Shown: one piece after another, positions 33,674-41,773 of the stretch | Layout: every line of letters starts with the position of its first letter | Numbering within the stretch: position 1 is the first letter of the stretch | NCBI GenBank assembly: GCA_016931955.1 | Contig: JAFGDV010000012.1 | Location: 50,255-114,254 of the forward strand | Reading direction: 5' to 3' | DNA length: 64,000 nucleotides | Source of the DNA: Candidatus Altarchaeota archaeon | Lineage (GTDB): Archaea > Altiarchaeota > Altiarchaeia > IMC4 > QMZM01 | Notes under the pieces: model-generated | Databases searched by the model: none | What the model was told of the DNA's origin: nothing | What the model saw: the letters and a program-made list of their open reading frames with translations, nothing else | Program-made: the position numbers and the translations under genes

Positions 33674-34752
33674 TATACCCTGAGGTCGACTATGTCTCCA
33701 GGATTCGGTCCAGTAGAGATGAGGGTGGCTTTTATACCTACTCCATCTTCGATCCCCCTCACATAATCCCTCGCCCTATGGGATAGTTTATGGTATTCTC
33801 TCACGCCATTACATTCAGGGAAGATCTTGTCCAAACAGGTGATGCCGATCTGTGTGGCTCCGTTGACCATTGCAGAATACTTTGCTAGTTCAAGATCGAA
33901 GTCGCCTATGCGTCTCTGTCTCTGGGTCACTGTCCCCTTCTCCCCCAGGTACTTCGCAAGGACATCATTCACGGAAGATCCCTTGATGCCCTTCTTCTCA
34001 GCCGCCCCCAAGACCTCCTGCCAGAGGGGGTATTGGGATATGTTTTCTTCAGTTATCAGGGTATTTTGGGGGCCTTCGCCGACGCGAGTAGTATACGCCT
34101 TATAGATCACAAGCACGTCGTCTACCTTCGTCGGCCCGATGCCTACGTCGACTGCGGCCATGCCCGCTGAGGTGTCCTTTGACGTGACATAGGGGTAGGT
34201 TCCATAGAATAGGGAAAGCCCGAAGCCCTGACTAGCTTCCACGAGAACCTCCTTACCTGAATCAATAGCTGAATTAACCTCCAACGGCACATCAGCCAGG
34301 TACTCCCTCAGTTCGGGAAAGTCCCTGGCAAGCTTTATCGTGCGGTGAGCGCGTTCAGCATTAGCCGGACCGCAGCCGCTCCCTGTGGTGCCGACCTTTG
34401 TGTGCAGGAATTTGTCTCCAGCATCCTCCTCTTTGTGTCTCTGTTCTATGACCGCGCATCTGCTGTCGACGAAGATCCTGCCTTCAGTACCGGTCATCTT
34501 GACCTCCTCCTGGAACCTCTTAGGGTCGACGAGGACGCCGGCTCCTACCAGGAGCCTTGAGGCCTCATTAACGAAGCCGCATGGTATCATCCTCAGACCG
34601 TATTCCCTTCCCTCCCAGTAGACGGTGTGCCCCGCATTCGGTCCAACACCCGCCCGCGCGATTATGTCGGGTCTATCCTTCAAAGCCAGATAGGATATGA
34701 TCTTGCCCTTGCCTTCGTCGCCGAAGTGTCCACCGACAACAATGGTGGTCAT
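33673..34752 (-). CDS. purA: Adenylosuccinate synthetase
   Basis: A 359-residue PurA, which joins IMP and aspartate using GTP in AMP synthesis. Archaeal PurA is shorter than the bacterial form (about 430), as here. Catalytic GHFGDEGKGK (Asp 12), GPNAGHTVYW (catalytic His), the IMP/GTP loops KVGTTGSGCGPA and ASQGFGLSLFYGTYPYVTSK and the CLDK guanine motif are all visible. It overlaps the cupin gene by 4 nt. Confidence 0.95.
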   Translation of the reverse strand: MTTIVVGGHFGDEGKGKIISYLALKDRPDIIARAGVGPNAGHTVYWEGREYGLRMIPCGFVNEASRLLVGAGVLVDPKRFQEEVKMTGTEGRIFVDSRCAVIEQRHKEEDAGDKFLHTKVGTTGSGCGPANAERAHRTIKLARDFPELREYLADVPLEVNSAIDSGKEVLVEASQGFGLSLFYGTYPYVTSKDTSAGMAAVDVGIGPTKVDDVLVIYKAYTTRVGEGPQNTLITEENISQYPLWQEVLGAAEKKGIKGSSVNDVLAKYLGEKGTVTQRQRRIGDFDLELAKYSAMVNGATQIGITCLDKIFPECNGVREYHKLSHRARDYVRGIEDGVGIKATLISTGPNPGDIVDLRV

Positions 34753-35105
34753 TTTCGTCTCCTGTAGTCGTCTTCCACCCTGACCACGTCATCCAGTTCA
34801 GGGGTGCTGGATTCAAGGATCCTTGAATCCTGGAGGGGGATTATCCTGTGTTTCTCTCCCGGATTTATGGTGATGCATTGACCCATCTTCAAGGTGAATG
34901 CTTCGCCGTTTTCCCTCTCGATCCTGACCTCGCCCGCTATCACGCACATGGTCTCCTTTTTCTTTTCGTGGTAGTGGAGGCTGGACCTACATCCTTTCTT
35001 CATCTCAAGAACCTTTCCAGCATATTCCTTTTCCGCAGCATACCATAGCTCGCTGCCCCATGGTTTCTCAACAATCTTAGCCTTCTCGACCTTCAATTTA
35101 GTCAC
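34749..35105 (-). CDS. Single-domain cupin (mannose-6-phosphate isomerase type II-like)
   Basis: A 118-residue cupin resembling the C-terminal domain of mannose-1-phosphate guanylyltransferase/isomerase: EKPWGSELWYA, SLHYHEKKKE (metal ligands H, H and E) and GQCITINPGEKHRI (last His). It overlaps radB by 8 nt and purA by 4 nt. It may isomerise a sugar phosphate or bind a small molecule; the substrate is unknown. Confidence 0.8.
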   Translation of the reverse strand: MTKLKVEKAKIVEKPWGSELWYAAEKEYAGKVLEMKKGCRSSLHYHEKKKETMCVIAGEVRIERENGEAFTLKMGQCITINPGEKHRIIPLQDSRILESSTPELDDVVRVEDDYRRRK

Positions 35106-35802
35106 CGCCTTTAAGTACTACTACGTTTGTCGGATACTGAACGCCTAGGGATTCTATCCCGCTGTTGTTTATCCTGAACCTCAGCTTCATCCCCTCCGGG
35201 AGGAATTTATGCTTCCTAAGTATCACCGTCCTGAGGTCTGTTCCCTCCTCCTTGATGAACTCCAAGATGATCTTAGACCAATAGCGTGTCAGGTCCCCGC
35301 CGACGGGCACAATCCTGCCTGAGTCGATGTCGGTGTAGACTTGGTTGGTTATAAGGACAGGTATGTCATGCCTTCTGGCGATCCGCAGAAGCTGAGCTAT
35401 CAGTCTACCCAGTTCCCGGGTATCCTTCTCCTCCTGCAGCCTATACAGTACCGATATGGAGTCGACGATGATGAGGCTGACATCTGAACCCGAGACAATA
35501 TCCGATAGCTTCTTTATGGCAAGCTTCTGTTCGTCGAAGTCAGTGGGCTCGAAGAGCAGCACATTGCTTAGAACGTCCTTGAGTTTTTTTCCGCAAATCT
35601 GCTTCAATCTCTCAGTGGAGAAGCCGCCTTCGCAGTCCATGTATATCACCTTCCCCTTACCGAGAGCGGCCGTTGTCGCCATCAAGGCAAAGTTTGTCTT
35701 CCCCGAAGCCGGCACCCCGTAGATATGCGTTATGGTCTTCGGCTGCAGGCCCCCTCCGAGGAGGACGTCAAAATCCCTTTCTACACTGATCATCTTATGC
35801 AT
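35098..35802 (-). CDS. radB: DNA repair and recombination protein RadB
   Basis: A 234-residue RecA-superfamily paralogue of RadA without the N-terminal DNA-binding domain. Walker A GVPASGKTN (about residues 29-37), Walker B SLIIVDSIS and the loop ITNQVY followed by GGDLTRYWSKI are typical. A TATA-like TTTATATCC lies about 27-30 bp before the ATG (inside the end of mre11). RadB is a mediator of RadA in euryarchaeal recombination; the Mre11 homologue directly upstream fits. Confidence 0.92.
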   Translation of the reverse strand: MHKMISVERDFDVLLGGGLQPKTITHIYGVPASGKTNFALMATTAALGKGKVIYMDCEGGFSTERLKQICGKKLKDVLSNVLLFEPTDFDEQKLAIKKLSDIVSGSDVSLIIVDSISVLYRLQEEKDTRELGRLIAQLLRIARRHDIPVLITNQVYTDIDSGRIVPVGGDLTRYWSKIILEFIKEEGTDLRTVILRKHKFLPEGMKLRFRINNSGIESLGVQYPTNVVVLKGGD

Positions 35803-35820
35803 GAGTTAAGTTATTCTACT

Positions 35821-36927
35821 TCAGGATATAAAATTATTTCCATGCTTTTTGTACATCTCCTTGCACAGCTCCTTCAGCTCCTCCCTATTAGACAATCCCA
35901 TCTTCTCGAAGTATTCGTCGAAGATGCTGTCTTCGTTGAGGTCCAGGATCTTGAGGCTTAACAGCTCGTTCGATGCGGTCGGCATGATCGATACATCAAG
36001 GATGGTGTAGTCAGGATAACGGCTGTCCCAGTCATGGAAGACATCAAAGTAGTCGCCGTCCACCTCAGCAGACAGGGAAACTCGGAGACACTTGCAGTCC
36101 CGGTTTTCTTCTATGATGTCTTCAACCATCTTGTTTATCTCAGATGGCTTCTTCCTCCCAGCGGATTCCCTGACGACCCTCATCGGAGAGGACTCCACTG
36201 GAATGAATTCAGGCCTATCGAAGCGGAAGTTTTCGAAAAAAAGAAAACCGTTTACGTTCATCGACTCGTTGAAGCTTATCCTCTCGGTGCTGCCGATATA
36301 GAATGCCGATGTGGTGTCTGAGACCTCCTCTATGGGCTGGTGCCTGTGAAAATGCCCTGATAGTATGAGGTCGTATTTTTCTGCAACGCCCCTCAACGCC
36401 GCCAGAGAGATCTCATGGGGCTCAAGGTAGTGTTCTATCGCCTGATGGATGCACAGTATGTCGTAGTCGTTGCCTGAGACCTCGGACGAGATCTCCCCAA
36501 GTTTCTCCTCAGCCATCCTCTTGTCTCTGGTGTATTGGAAGCCATGGACACCAACCCTCTTTCCATCGATGTCGAAGACTAGGTGAGGGCTTTCAGAGGT
36601 CAACACATGTATGTTTTCGTGTATATCAGAGAGTATCGGGGTATAGCTGCTGCCTATGTAGGTCTCTATCTCATGGTTCCCGATACACAGGATACAGGGT
36701 GTTGAATCAGCCACCTCCATCAGCCTTCTGACTGCAACCTGCATGCTCTTCGGATCGGGTCTCGTGTGATGGAAAAGGTCCCCGCCGAAGATGAACAATG
36801 AGGGATCACGGGCTAATGCCTTATCCAGTGCCTCATTGAAGGCCTTCTCGTAGTCTTTGAGCCTCTGCTTCTTCAGCCTGTGCCTGAAACCCAGGTGGCA
36901 GTCGCTGATGCAGCAAATGGATGCCAT
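35821..36927 (-). CDS. Mre11/SbcD-type DNA repair nuclease
   Basis: A 368-residue metallophosphoesterase. The five phosphoesterase motifs are present: CCISDCHLG, FGGDLFHH, CIGNHE, a CIHQAIEH segment and LSGHFHRHQP. Length and the capping region fit archaeal Mre11. Rad50 is not adjacent, which is unusual because mre11-rad50 normally form an operon; HerA/NurA are also absent. It lies 18 nt before radB. Role: processing of DNA ends for recombination. Confidence 0.88.
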   Translation of the reverse strand: MASICCISDCHLGFRHRLKKQRLKDYEKAFNEALDKALARDPSLFIFGGDLFHHTRPDPKSMQVAVRRLMEVADSTPCILCIGNHEIETYIGSSYTPILSDIHENIHVLTSESPHLVFDIDGKRVGVHGFQYTRDKRMAEEKLGEISSEVSGNDYDILCIHQAIEHYLEPHEISLAALRGVAEKYDLILSGHFHRHQPIEEVSDTTSAFYIGSTERISFNESMNVNGFLFFENFRFDRPEFIPVESSPMRVVRESAGRKKPSEINKMVEDIIEENRDCKCLRVSLSAEVDGDYFDVFHDWDSRYPDYTILDVSIMPTASNELLSLKILDLNEDSIFDEYFEKMGLSNREELKELCKEMYKKHGNNFIS

Positions 36928-36971
36928 AAAATCCTCCCTATATACGCCTATGACTAATATAATTAAGGATT

Positions 36972-37490
36972 ATGATGGCATTAAACTACAGCGAGCTCCA
37001 GGGCATATACAGGTCGGAGAAGACGTCAGCTGCCCTGCATAAGGTCCCTAACAACTTCTATTCAGAGCTATCCGAGCTACTCTCCAAGGTAGACCCCGAA
37101 TACAGGGAATCAACATCGAAGCTCGCAGAAGAGATATACCTGATGAGGATAGGCAAGATCATGAGACTGGTATTGAGGAGGGGAGATGCCACCCCTCCGA
37201 TGAACATGACACCACCCGAAAAGGAGGTATATGGAGAATTCACTTCCACCCTATCAAGGCACAGGGAAAGAATCCTGGGCATAGGGGGTAGGGAGGAAAA
37301 AACTGAAGAGAAGAGGGAGGTGGAAGACTACGACAAGGTCGCTGTTAGGATTATTGCATCAATACCAGCCATAATCGGCTCAGACATGAAACACTACGGG
37401 CCCTTCAGAGAGGATGAGGAGGTGAAACTCCCAAAGGCCACAGCAAGGATCCTTGTAGGGCAGGGTGTTGCGGAGGAGGTCTCAGGGTAG
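36972..37490 (+). CDS. GINS complex subunit Gins51-like
   Basis: A 172-residue replication factor. The helical A domain is N-terminal (NYSELQGIYRSEKTSAALHKV, FYSELSELL, EIYLMRIGKIMRLVLRR) and the small beta B domain is C-terminal (RIIASIPAIIGSDMKHYGPF, VKLPKATARILVGQGVAEEV), the order that marks Gins51 rather than Gins23. GINS bridges MCM and the Cdc45/GAN nuclease at forks. It starts 44 nt from the divergent mre11, and its 3' end overlaps the convergent CBS gene by 9 nt. Confidence 0.85.
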   Translation: MMALNYSELQGIYRSEKTSAALHKVPNNFYSELSELLSKVDPEYRESTSKLAEEIYLMRIGKIMRLVLRRGDATPPMNMTPPEKEVYGEFTSTLSRHRERILGIGGREEKTEEKREVEDYDKVAVRIIASIPAIIGSDMKHYGPFREDEEVKLPKATARILVGQGVAEEVSG

Positions 37491-38261
37491 TTTACTGTCT
37501 GCGATCCCCCTCACCAGATCCGTCTTCGTTAGGACCCCAAATTCCTTGGTTATCACGGGTAAACCTGATATCCTCTTCTCAAGCATCAAGGTCGCTGCCT
37601 CTCCGACCGTTGTTTCAGGCGTTACCGTTACGGGATTGCGGGTCATAAGATGCTCCACCCTCAGGCCCTTTATGTCCTGGTGAGTGCCTTTATCAAGCGC
37701 CTTCCTGAAGGTCTTAAAGCCCCTCGCTATATCCCTCTCCGTCAGTATCCCAACCAACATGCCCTTATCCGTCACCAATAGACGGTGTATTCCATGCTCC
37801 AGCATCAGCTTTCTAGCGGATACTATGGTATCCGCTGGATTCACCAGCACCGGCTTCTTTGTATAGAAATCCCCCACAATCTTGTCTGAATAGAGGAGTT
37901 TTATCACCAGATCGGTCTTCGTTATCAAGCCCACGATTTCTTCGTCCTCCACCACGGGAAGGGAAGAAAAACCGTATTCGAGCATGATCCTCGCAGCGTC
38001 CCTGAAGTCGGCCTTCAGGGGGATGACCACCAGGTCTTTAGTCATCGCTGCTGAAACGTGTATCTGCGTGGACTTGAGTTTCCTCTCCCTGCCTGTTGCA
38101 AGCCTGTTGGCTATGTCTTCCTCGGCCAGTATGCCCACAACAAATCCTTCATCGGTCACCAGAAGCCTTGAGACATGGTTTTTCTCCATCAATGCGAGCG
38201 CATGGCTCAGGTTCTGGTCCTTGTCTATCTTAACCGGCGCCCTCTGCACTATAGTCTCCAT
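37482..38261 (-). CDS. Protein with four CBS domains
   Basis: A 259-residue protein made only of CBS repeats (two Bateman modules). Each repeat shows the pattern of a hydrophobic strand followed by GIL/GLIT-E/K-x-D, e.g. GFVVGILAEEDI, EIVGLITKTDL, MLVGILTERDI and the last EFGVLTKTDLVRG. Such proteins bind adenine nucleotides and regulate a partner. It is 3 nt from tfb and co-oriented, so it may be co-transcribed. Target unknown. Confidence 0.87.
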   Translation of the reverse strand: METIVQRAPVKIDKDQNLSHALALMEKNHVSRLLVTDEGFVVGILAEEDIANRLATGRERKLKSTQIHVSAAMTKDLVVIPLKADFRDAARIMLEYGFSSLPVVEDEEIVGLITKTDLVIKLLYSDKIVGDFYTKKPVLVNPADTIVSARKLMLEHGIHRLLVTDKGMLVGILTERDIARGFKTFRKALDKGTHQDIKGLRVEHLMTRNPVTVTPETTVGEAATLMLEKRISGLPVITKEFGVLTKTDLVRGIADSKLP

Positions 38262-38264
38262 CTT

Positions 38265-39173
38265 TCATCTACCCTCCTTGTCTATGATATATTTCTTAAG
38301 CTCATCGTATCTCTCCTTTATGGTCGATTTTGTGGTTCCGGGAAACCCCTTGATCTTCTGTGGGATGTTCTTGTCCCCCACCGTATGGCCTGCGAGGTAT
38401 ACTGCTGCGGCTGCGACGCTTATCGGGACCTTGCCGGAGATGATAGAAAGGTCAGTGGCCTCTTTAACGATATCTGTCGCCCTGGCGAGCGTCATGCCGG
38501 AGGCGTTGAGTTTTATCGCCAGCCTGGGAACGTATTCTATCGCTCCTGCAGTAGGTATCTTCAAGTCAAAGCCCTGAGCTATCTTCCTGTAGCTTTTCCC
38601 TATGTCCTTCTTCGCTCTCCCCGAGACCTCCTCCAACTCCTCCAGTGTAACAGGAACGTGATGTTGTCTTGTTATTATGTAGATCACTGCAGCGACCATG
38701 CTCTCAATTGACCTGCCCTTGACGAGGCCTTCCGCGGCACATTTTCGGTAGAGGCGGGCGCATTCCTCCTTCATGTTCATCGCTATGTTCAGGTAGGAAC
38801 ACATCCTGTCCAGCTCAGGTAAAGCCACCGAGAGATTCCTCTGGAGAGAGGTGGCCATCCTCGACCTCTTCTGCCATCTACGCAGACGATACCATTTAGC
38901 CTTCTTCTCGACGGGGATAGCTTTCCCCTTTATGTCTCTATCATATTTGTCTATCTCAGTGGTCAAACCCTTAGTGAGCTTCCCATACCTCAGGAGACCC
39001 CCAGTCCTTGACCTCTTGTCCACGTCCTCCCTATCGAACGCCCTCCACTCGGGCCCGAAATCGAATAGCTTCTCTTCTAAGACAAGACCGCAGTTTTTGC
39101 AAAAATTTTCGCCGTGAACGTAATCGCTTACTATTCTATTGCTCCCGCAGTTCGTGCACTTTTTCTCTGGCAT
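38265..39173 (-). CDS. tfb: Transcription initiation factor TFB
   Basis: A 302-residue TFB that bridges TBP and RNA polymerase. N-terminal zinc ribbon (C6TNC9 and C25KNC28), a B-reader/linker (GPEWRAFDREDVDKRSRTGG) and two cyclin folds (LPELDRMCSYLNI ... and VPRLAIKLNASGM ...). A TATA-like ATATATAACC lies about 45-55 bp before the ATG, so a short 5' leader is likely. It is the only TFB seen in the window. Confidence 0.95.
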   Translation of the reverse strand: MPEKKCTNCGSNRIVSDYVHGENFCKNCGLVLEEKLFDFGPEWRAFDREDVDKRSRTGGLLRYGKLTKGLTTEIDKYDRDIKGKAIPVEKKAKWYRLRRWQKRSRMATSLQRNLSVALPELDRMCSYLNIAMNMKEECARLYRKCAAEGLVKGRSIESMVAAVIYIITRQHHVPVTLEELEEVSGRAKKDIGKSYRKIAQGFDLKIPTAGAIEYVPRLAIKLNASGMTLARATDIVKEATDLSIISGKVPISVAAAAVYLAGHTVGDKNIPQKIKGFPGTTKSTIKERYDELKKYIIDKEGR

Positions 39174-39244
39174 TTTTTGTGGGATTATGAATTATGAGGG
39201 ATAGTAAAAAAGGTTATATATCATGTAAAACAAAGAAAAAGGGT

Positions 39245-40810
39245 CTATTTCCTCCTTAAAGCTGCTCGAACCAGGCCGACGAAGAGGGGGGCAGGTCTAT
39301 CGATCCTCGACTTGAATTCAGGATGGAACTGTGACGCAATAAAGTGGGGATGCTTAGATAACTCGGCGATCTCCATGAGATCCTTCTCAGGATACCTGCC
39401 AGAAAACCTCAGACCATGCTTCTCCAAGGTTTCAATGTACTTCGGATTAACCTCCCAGCGGTGCCTGTGTCTCTCAGATATCTGTCGTTCACCGTAGATG
39501 GTGTATGCTAGACTATCATCCGCTATCTCACATGGGTAGGCGCCAAGACGCATAGTCCCACCCTTTCTGTGTATGTCCTTCTGCTCCGGTATCAGGTCTA
39601 TCACAGGATGAGGTGTTTTTGGGTTGGCTTCCGTGGTGTCGGCTCCCTCAAGCCCGCAGACGTTTCTCGCAAATTCTACGACAGAGAGTTGGAAACCGAA
39701 ACATATCCCTAAGAAGGGGATGTTGTTTTCTCGTGCATACTTTATCGCCTGGATCTTGCCTTCAACGCCCCTGTCTCCGAAGCCCCCTGGCACAAGTATG
39801 CCGTCTACCATGCGCAGATCATCCGCAGTCGTTTCCTCCGATTCAAGCCATCTGATGTTCACCCTGCAGGAGCATGGTATGCTCGCATGCTTGAGTGCCT
39901 CCTTGATGCTCAAATATGCGTCAGATAGTGCAGTATATTTCCCGACTATGCCAATGGTGACCTCCTGCTTGAATTCATGCATCTTATCAACGAGGTTCTG
40001 CCACTTGAAGGTATACGATGCCTTCCGGGTGAGCTTCAATTTTTTTATGATAATGTTGTCCAGATTCTGTTTCTTAAGTATGGCCGGGAGATCGTATATC
40101 TCATCCAGGTCGGGATTGGAGAGAACACCCTCTTCGCCTACGCCGCAGAAGAGGGAGATCTTATGTTTTGTCTTCTTGCTCAGTTGCTCCTTGCATCTGC
40201 CGACGACTATGTCAGGCTGTATTCCGAGGCTCTGCAGTTCCTTCACTGAATGCTGCGTCGGCTTGGTCTTCTGTTCGCCGGAGATTATGACAGGGACATA
40301 GGATAGGTGGATGAACAGGAAGTCGTTTTCAGGTTCACGGCTCATCTGCCTCAAGGCTTCGATGAATATCATGTTCTCCATGTCCCCTACAGTGCCTCCA
40401 ACCTCCACCATGACCACTTCGGCTTTAAGTCGGCTGAGCCTTTCCTTTATCTCACATGTGACTTGGGGTATCATCTGGACCGTCTTCCCCAAGTAGTCCC
40501 CCCTCCTCTCCTTCTCTATAACCGCCTTGTATATTTGGCCGGTTGTTATGTTGGAGTCCCCGGTAAGGTCGGTGCTCAGGAAACGCTCATAGTGTCCCAG
40601 GTCGAGGTCGGTTTCGCTGCCGTCGTCTAGGACGTAGACTTCGCCATGTTCGTAGGGGTTCATGGTCCCCGGGTCGACGTTCACGTAGCCGTCAATCTTT
40701 ATCGGCAAAACAGAGTAGCCTGAGTCTTTGAGAATCCTTCCTATTGAAGCAGTGGTGACGCCTTTTCCCAGGCCAGACAAGACCCCACCTGTCACGATAA
40801 TGTATTTCAT
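39245..40810 (-). CDS. pyrG: CTP synthase
   Basis: A 521-residue CTP synthase: N-terminal amidoligase (TGGVLSGLGKGVTTASIG, DGYVNVDPGTMNPYEHGEVY) and C-terminal glutamine amidotransferase with the nucleophile Cys in FLGICFGFQ and the ASQFHPEF His/Glu pair. It converts UTP to CTP. A very short C-terminal tail follows (LFVGLVRAALRRK). The promoter lies in the 45-bp divergent gap with rdgB. Confidence 0.96.
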   Translation of the reverse strand: MKYIIVTGGVLSGLGKGVTTASIGRILKDSGYSVLPIKIDGYVNVDPGTMNPYEHGEVYVLDDGSETDLDLGHYERFLSTDLTGDSNITTGQIYKAVIEKERRGDYLGKTVQMIPQVTCEIKERLSRLKAEVVMVEVGGTVGDMENMIFIEALRQMSREPENDFLFIHLSYVPVIISGEQKTKPTQHSVKELQSLGIQPDIVVGRCKEQLSKKTKHKISLFCGVGEEGVLSNPDLDEIYDLPAILKKQNLDNIIIKKLKLTRKASYTFKWQNLVDKMHEFKQEVTIGIVGKYTALSDAYLSIKEALKHASIPCSCRVNIRWLESEETTADDLRMVDGILVPGGFGDRGVEGKIQAIKYARENNIPFLGICFGFQLSVVEFARNVCGLEGADTTEANPKTPHPVIDLIPEQKDIHRKGGTMRLGAYPCEIADDSLAYTIYGERQISERHRHRWEVNPKYIETLEKHGLRFSGRYPEKDLMEIAELSKHPHFIASQFHPEFKSRIDRPAPLFVGLVRAALRRK

Positions 40811-40816
40811 CTACGG

Positions 40817-40848
40817 TATAATATTTTCTCTTACCCTCTTATATATTA
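40817..40848. promoter_or_regulatory. Overlapping divergent promoters pyrG / rdgB
   Basis: In a 45-bp gap, TATAATATTT (about 40817-40826, + strand) lies about 34 bp before rdgB, and AATATATAAG on the - strand (about 40848-40839) lies about 33 bp before pyrG. The two promoters must compete or be read jointly. Confidence 0.45.
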
Positions 40849-40855
40849 TCTGGAG

Positions 40856-41404
40856 ATGAGAGTAAAATTCGCGACCTCCAACAGGCACAAGGTCCAGGAA
40901 GGCAACGTCGTCGGCGGAGAGTATGGTATAGAGTTCATCCAGTTGAAGGAACCCTATCCTGAGATAAGGGACGACGACGTCAGGGAAGTTGCGAGAGAAG
41001 GTGCTGGATTCGTCTACGATAAGGTTAAGTTTCCAGTGATAGTGGAAGACACCGGCTTATTCATCGAGTCCTTGAAGGGATTCCCCGGATCCTATTCCGC
41101 CTTCGTCTACGGTAAGATCGGATGCGAGGGCATATTAAGGCTTCTATCAGGGATAGAAGACAGGAAAGCATGGTTCACCTCAGCCATAGGATTCTGCGAT
41201 GAGTCCGGTGTCCGGATCTTTGTGGGAGAAGCCCGGGGAACGATCTCTGAGGAAGCCAGGGGAAATGCAGGATTCGGGTATGATCCAATCTTTGTTCCTG
41301 GAGGCTACGAGAAAACGTTCGCCGAAGACCCTCAACTGAAGAACCAGGTCTCACACCGTAGGAAGGCGTTCCAGAAATTCTGTCAGTGGATCAGTAGTAG
41401 GTGA
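40856..41404 (+). CDS. rdgB: XTP/dITP diphosphatase (HAM1/RdgB)
   Basis: A 182-residue house-cleaning pyrophosphatase that removes inosine and xanthosine triphosphates. Seen: FATSNRHKVQEG (substrate loop), VEDTGLFIESLKGFPGSYSA (catalytic Asp), NAGFGYDPIFVPGG and SHRRKAFQKF. Length is typical. Its last six codons (WISSR-stop) reappear as WIGNR-stop at 41489-41506, after a hairpin block. Confidence 0.94.
   Translation: MRVKFATSNRHKVQEGNVVGGEYGIEFIQLKEPYPEIRDDDVREVAREGAGFVYDKVKFPVIVEDTGLFIESLKGFPGSYSAFVYGKIGCEGILRLLSGIEDRKAWFTSAIGFCDESGVRIFVGEARGTISEEARGNAGFGYDPIFVPGGYEKTFAEDPQLKNQVSHRRKAFQKFCQWISSR
41387..41404 (+). repeat. rdgB 3'-end repeat, copy attached to rdgB
   Basis: These 18 nt (TGGATCAGTAGTAGGTGA) match 41489-41506 (TGGATCGGTAACAGGTGA) at 15 positions, stop codon included. 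The 84 nt between contain two hairpins. Confidence 0.55.
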
Positions 41405-41773
41405 GGGAGACTATGTATTGCTGCTAAGCGATTTGGTCGAGCTTTTCTAAAGCTCGAGGGTGAACCTTTAGCAAAGGTTGCTGGCGGATGGATCGGTAAC
41501 AGGTGAATCTGCGGAAGCAGATTCCATTCTTTTTCGCCAATGTTTTCCGTCAAAACTGCTGTAGCAGTTTTGGGCGCCAAAATCGGAGATTTTGAGTGTC
41601 TTTCTAGGAAAAAGGTTGCTGGTAGTGCCTAACTGGGAGAGTATATCAATATATTTATATATCAATATAGTTTCATATAACTACATTTACATACTGAAGT
41701 AGAACTATGATAGCATACTAGCATATCCACATATCAACATAATTCTATATGACCATATCTGCATGTCAAGGGT
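41405..41773. repeat. Hairpin array with GTAGTGCCTAAC tail downstream of rdgB
   Basis: No gene. Five clear stem-loops follow each other: GAGCTTT-TCT-AAAGCTC (41440-41456), AACCTTT-AGC-AAAGGTT (41463-41479), GAATCTGC-GGAA-GCAGATTC, CAAAACTGCT-GT-AGCAGTTTTG and CAAAATC-GGA-GATTTTG. The constant tail GTAGTGCCTAAC is at 41622-41633. After it comes an AT-rich stretch with repeated ATATCAA/CATATC words up to the next gene. An orphan rdgB end lies at 41489-41506. Confidence 0.75.

Noticed and set aside
41440-41600. Simple transcription terminators after rdgB
   Set aside because: Several stems in a row without T runs, and the same stems recur with a constant tail elsewhere, which is more than termination needs.
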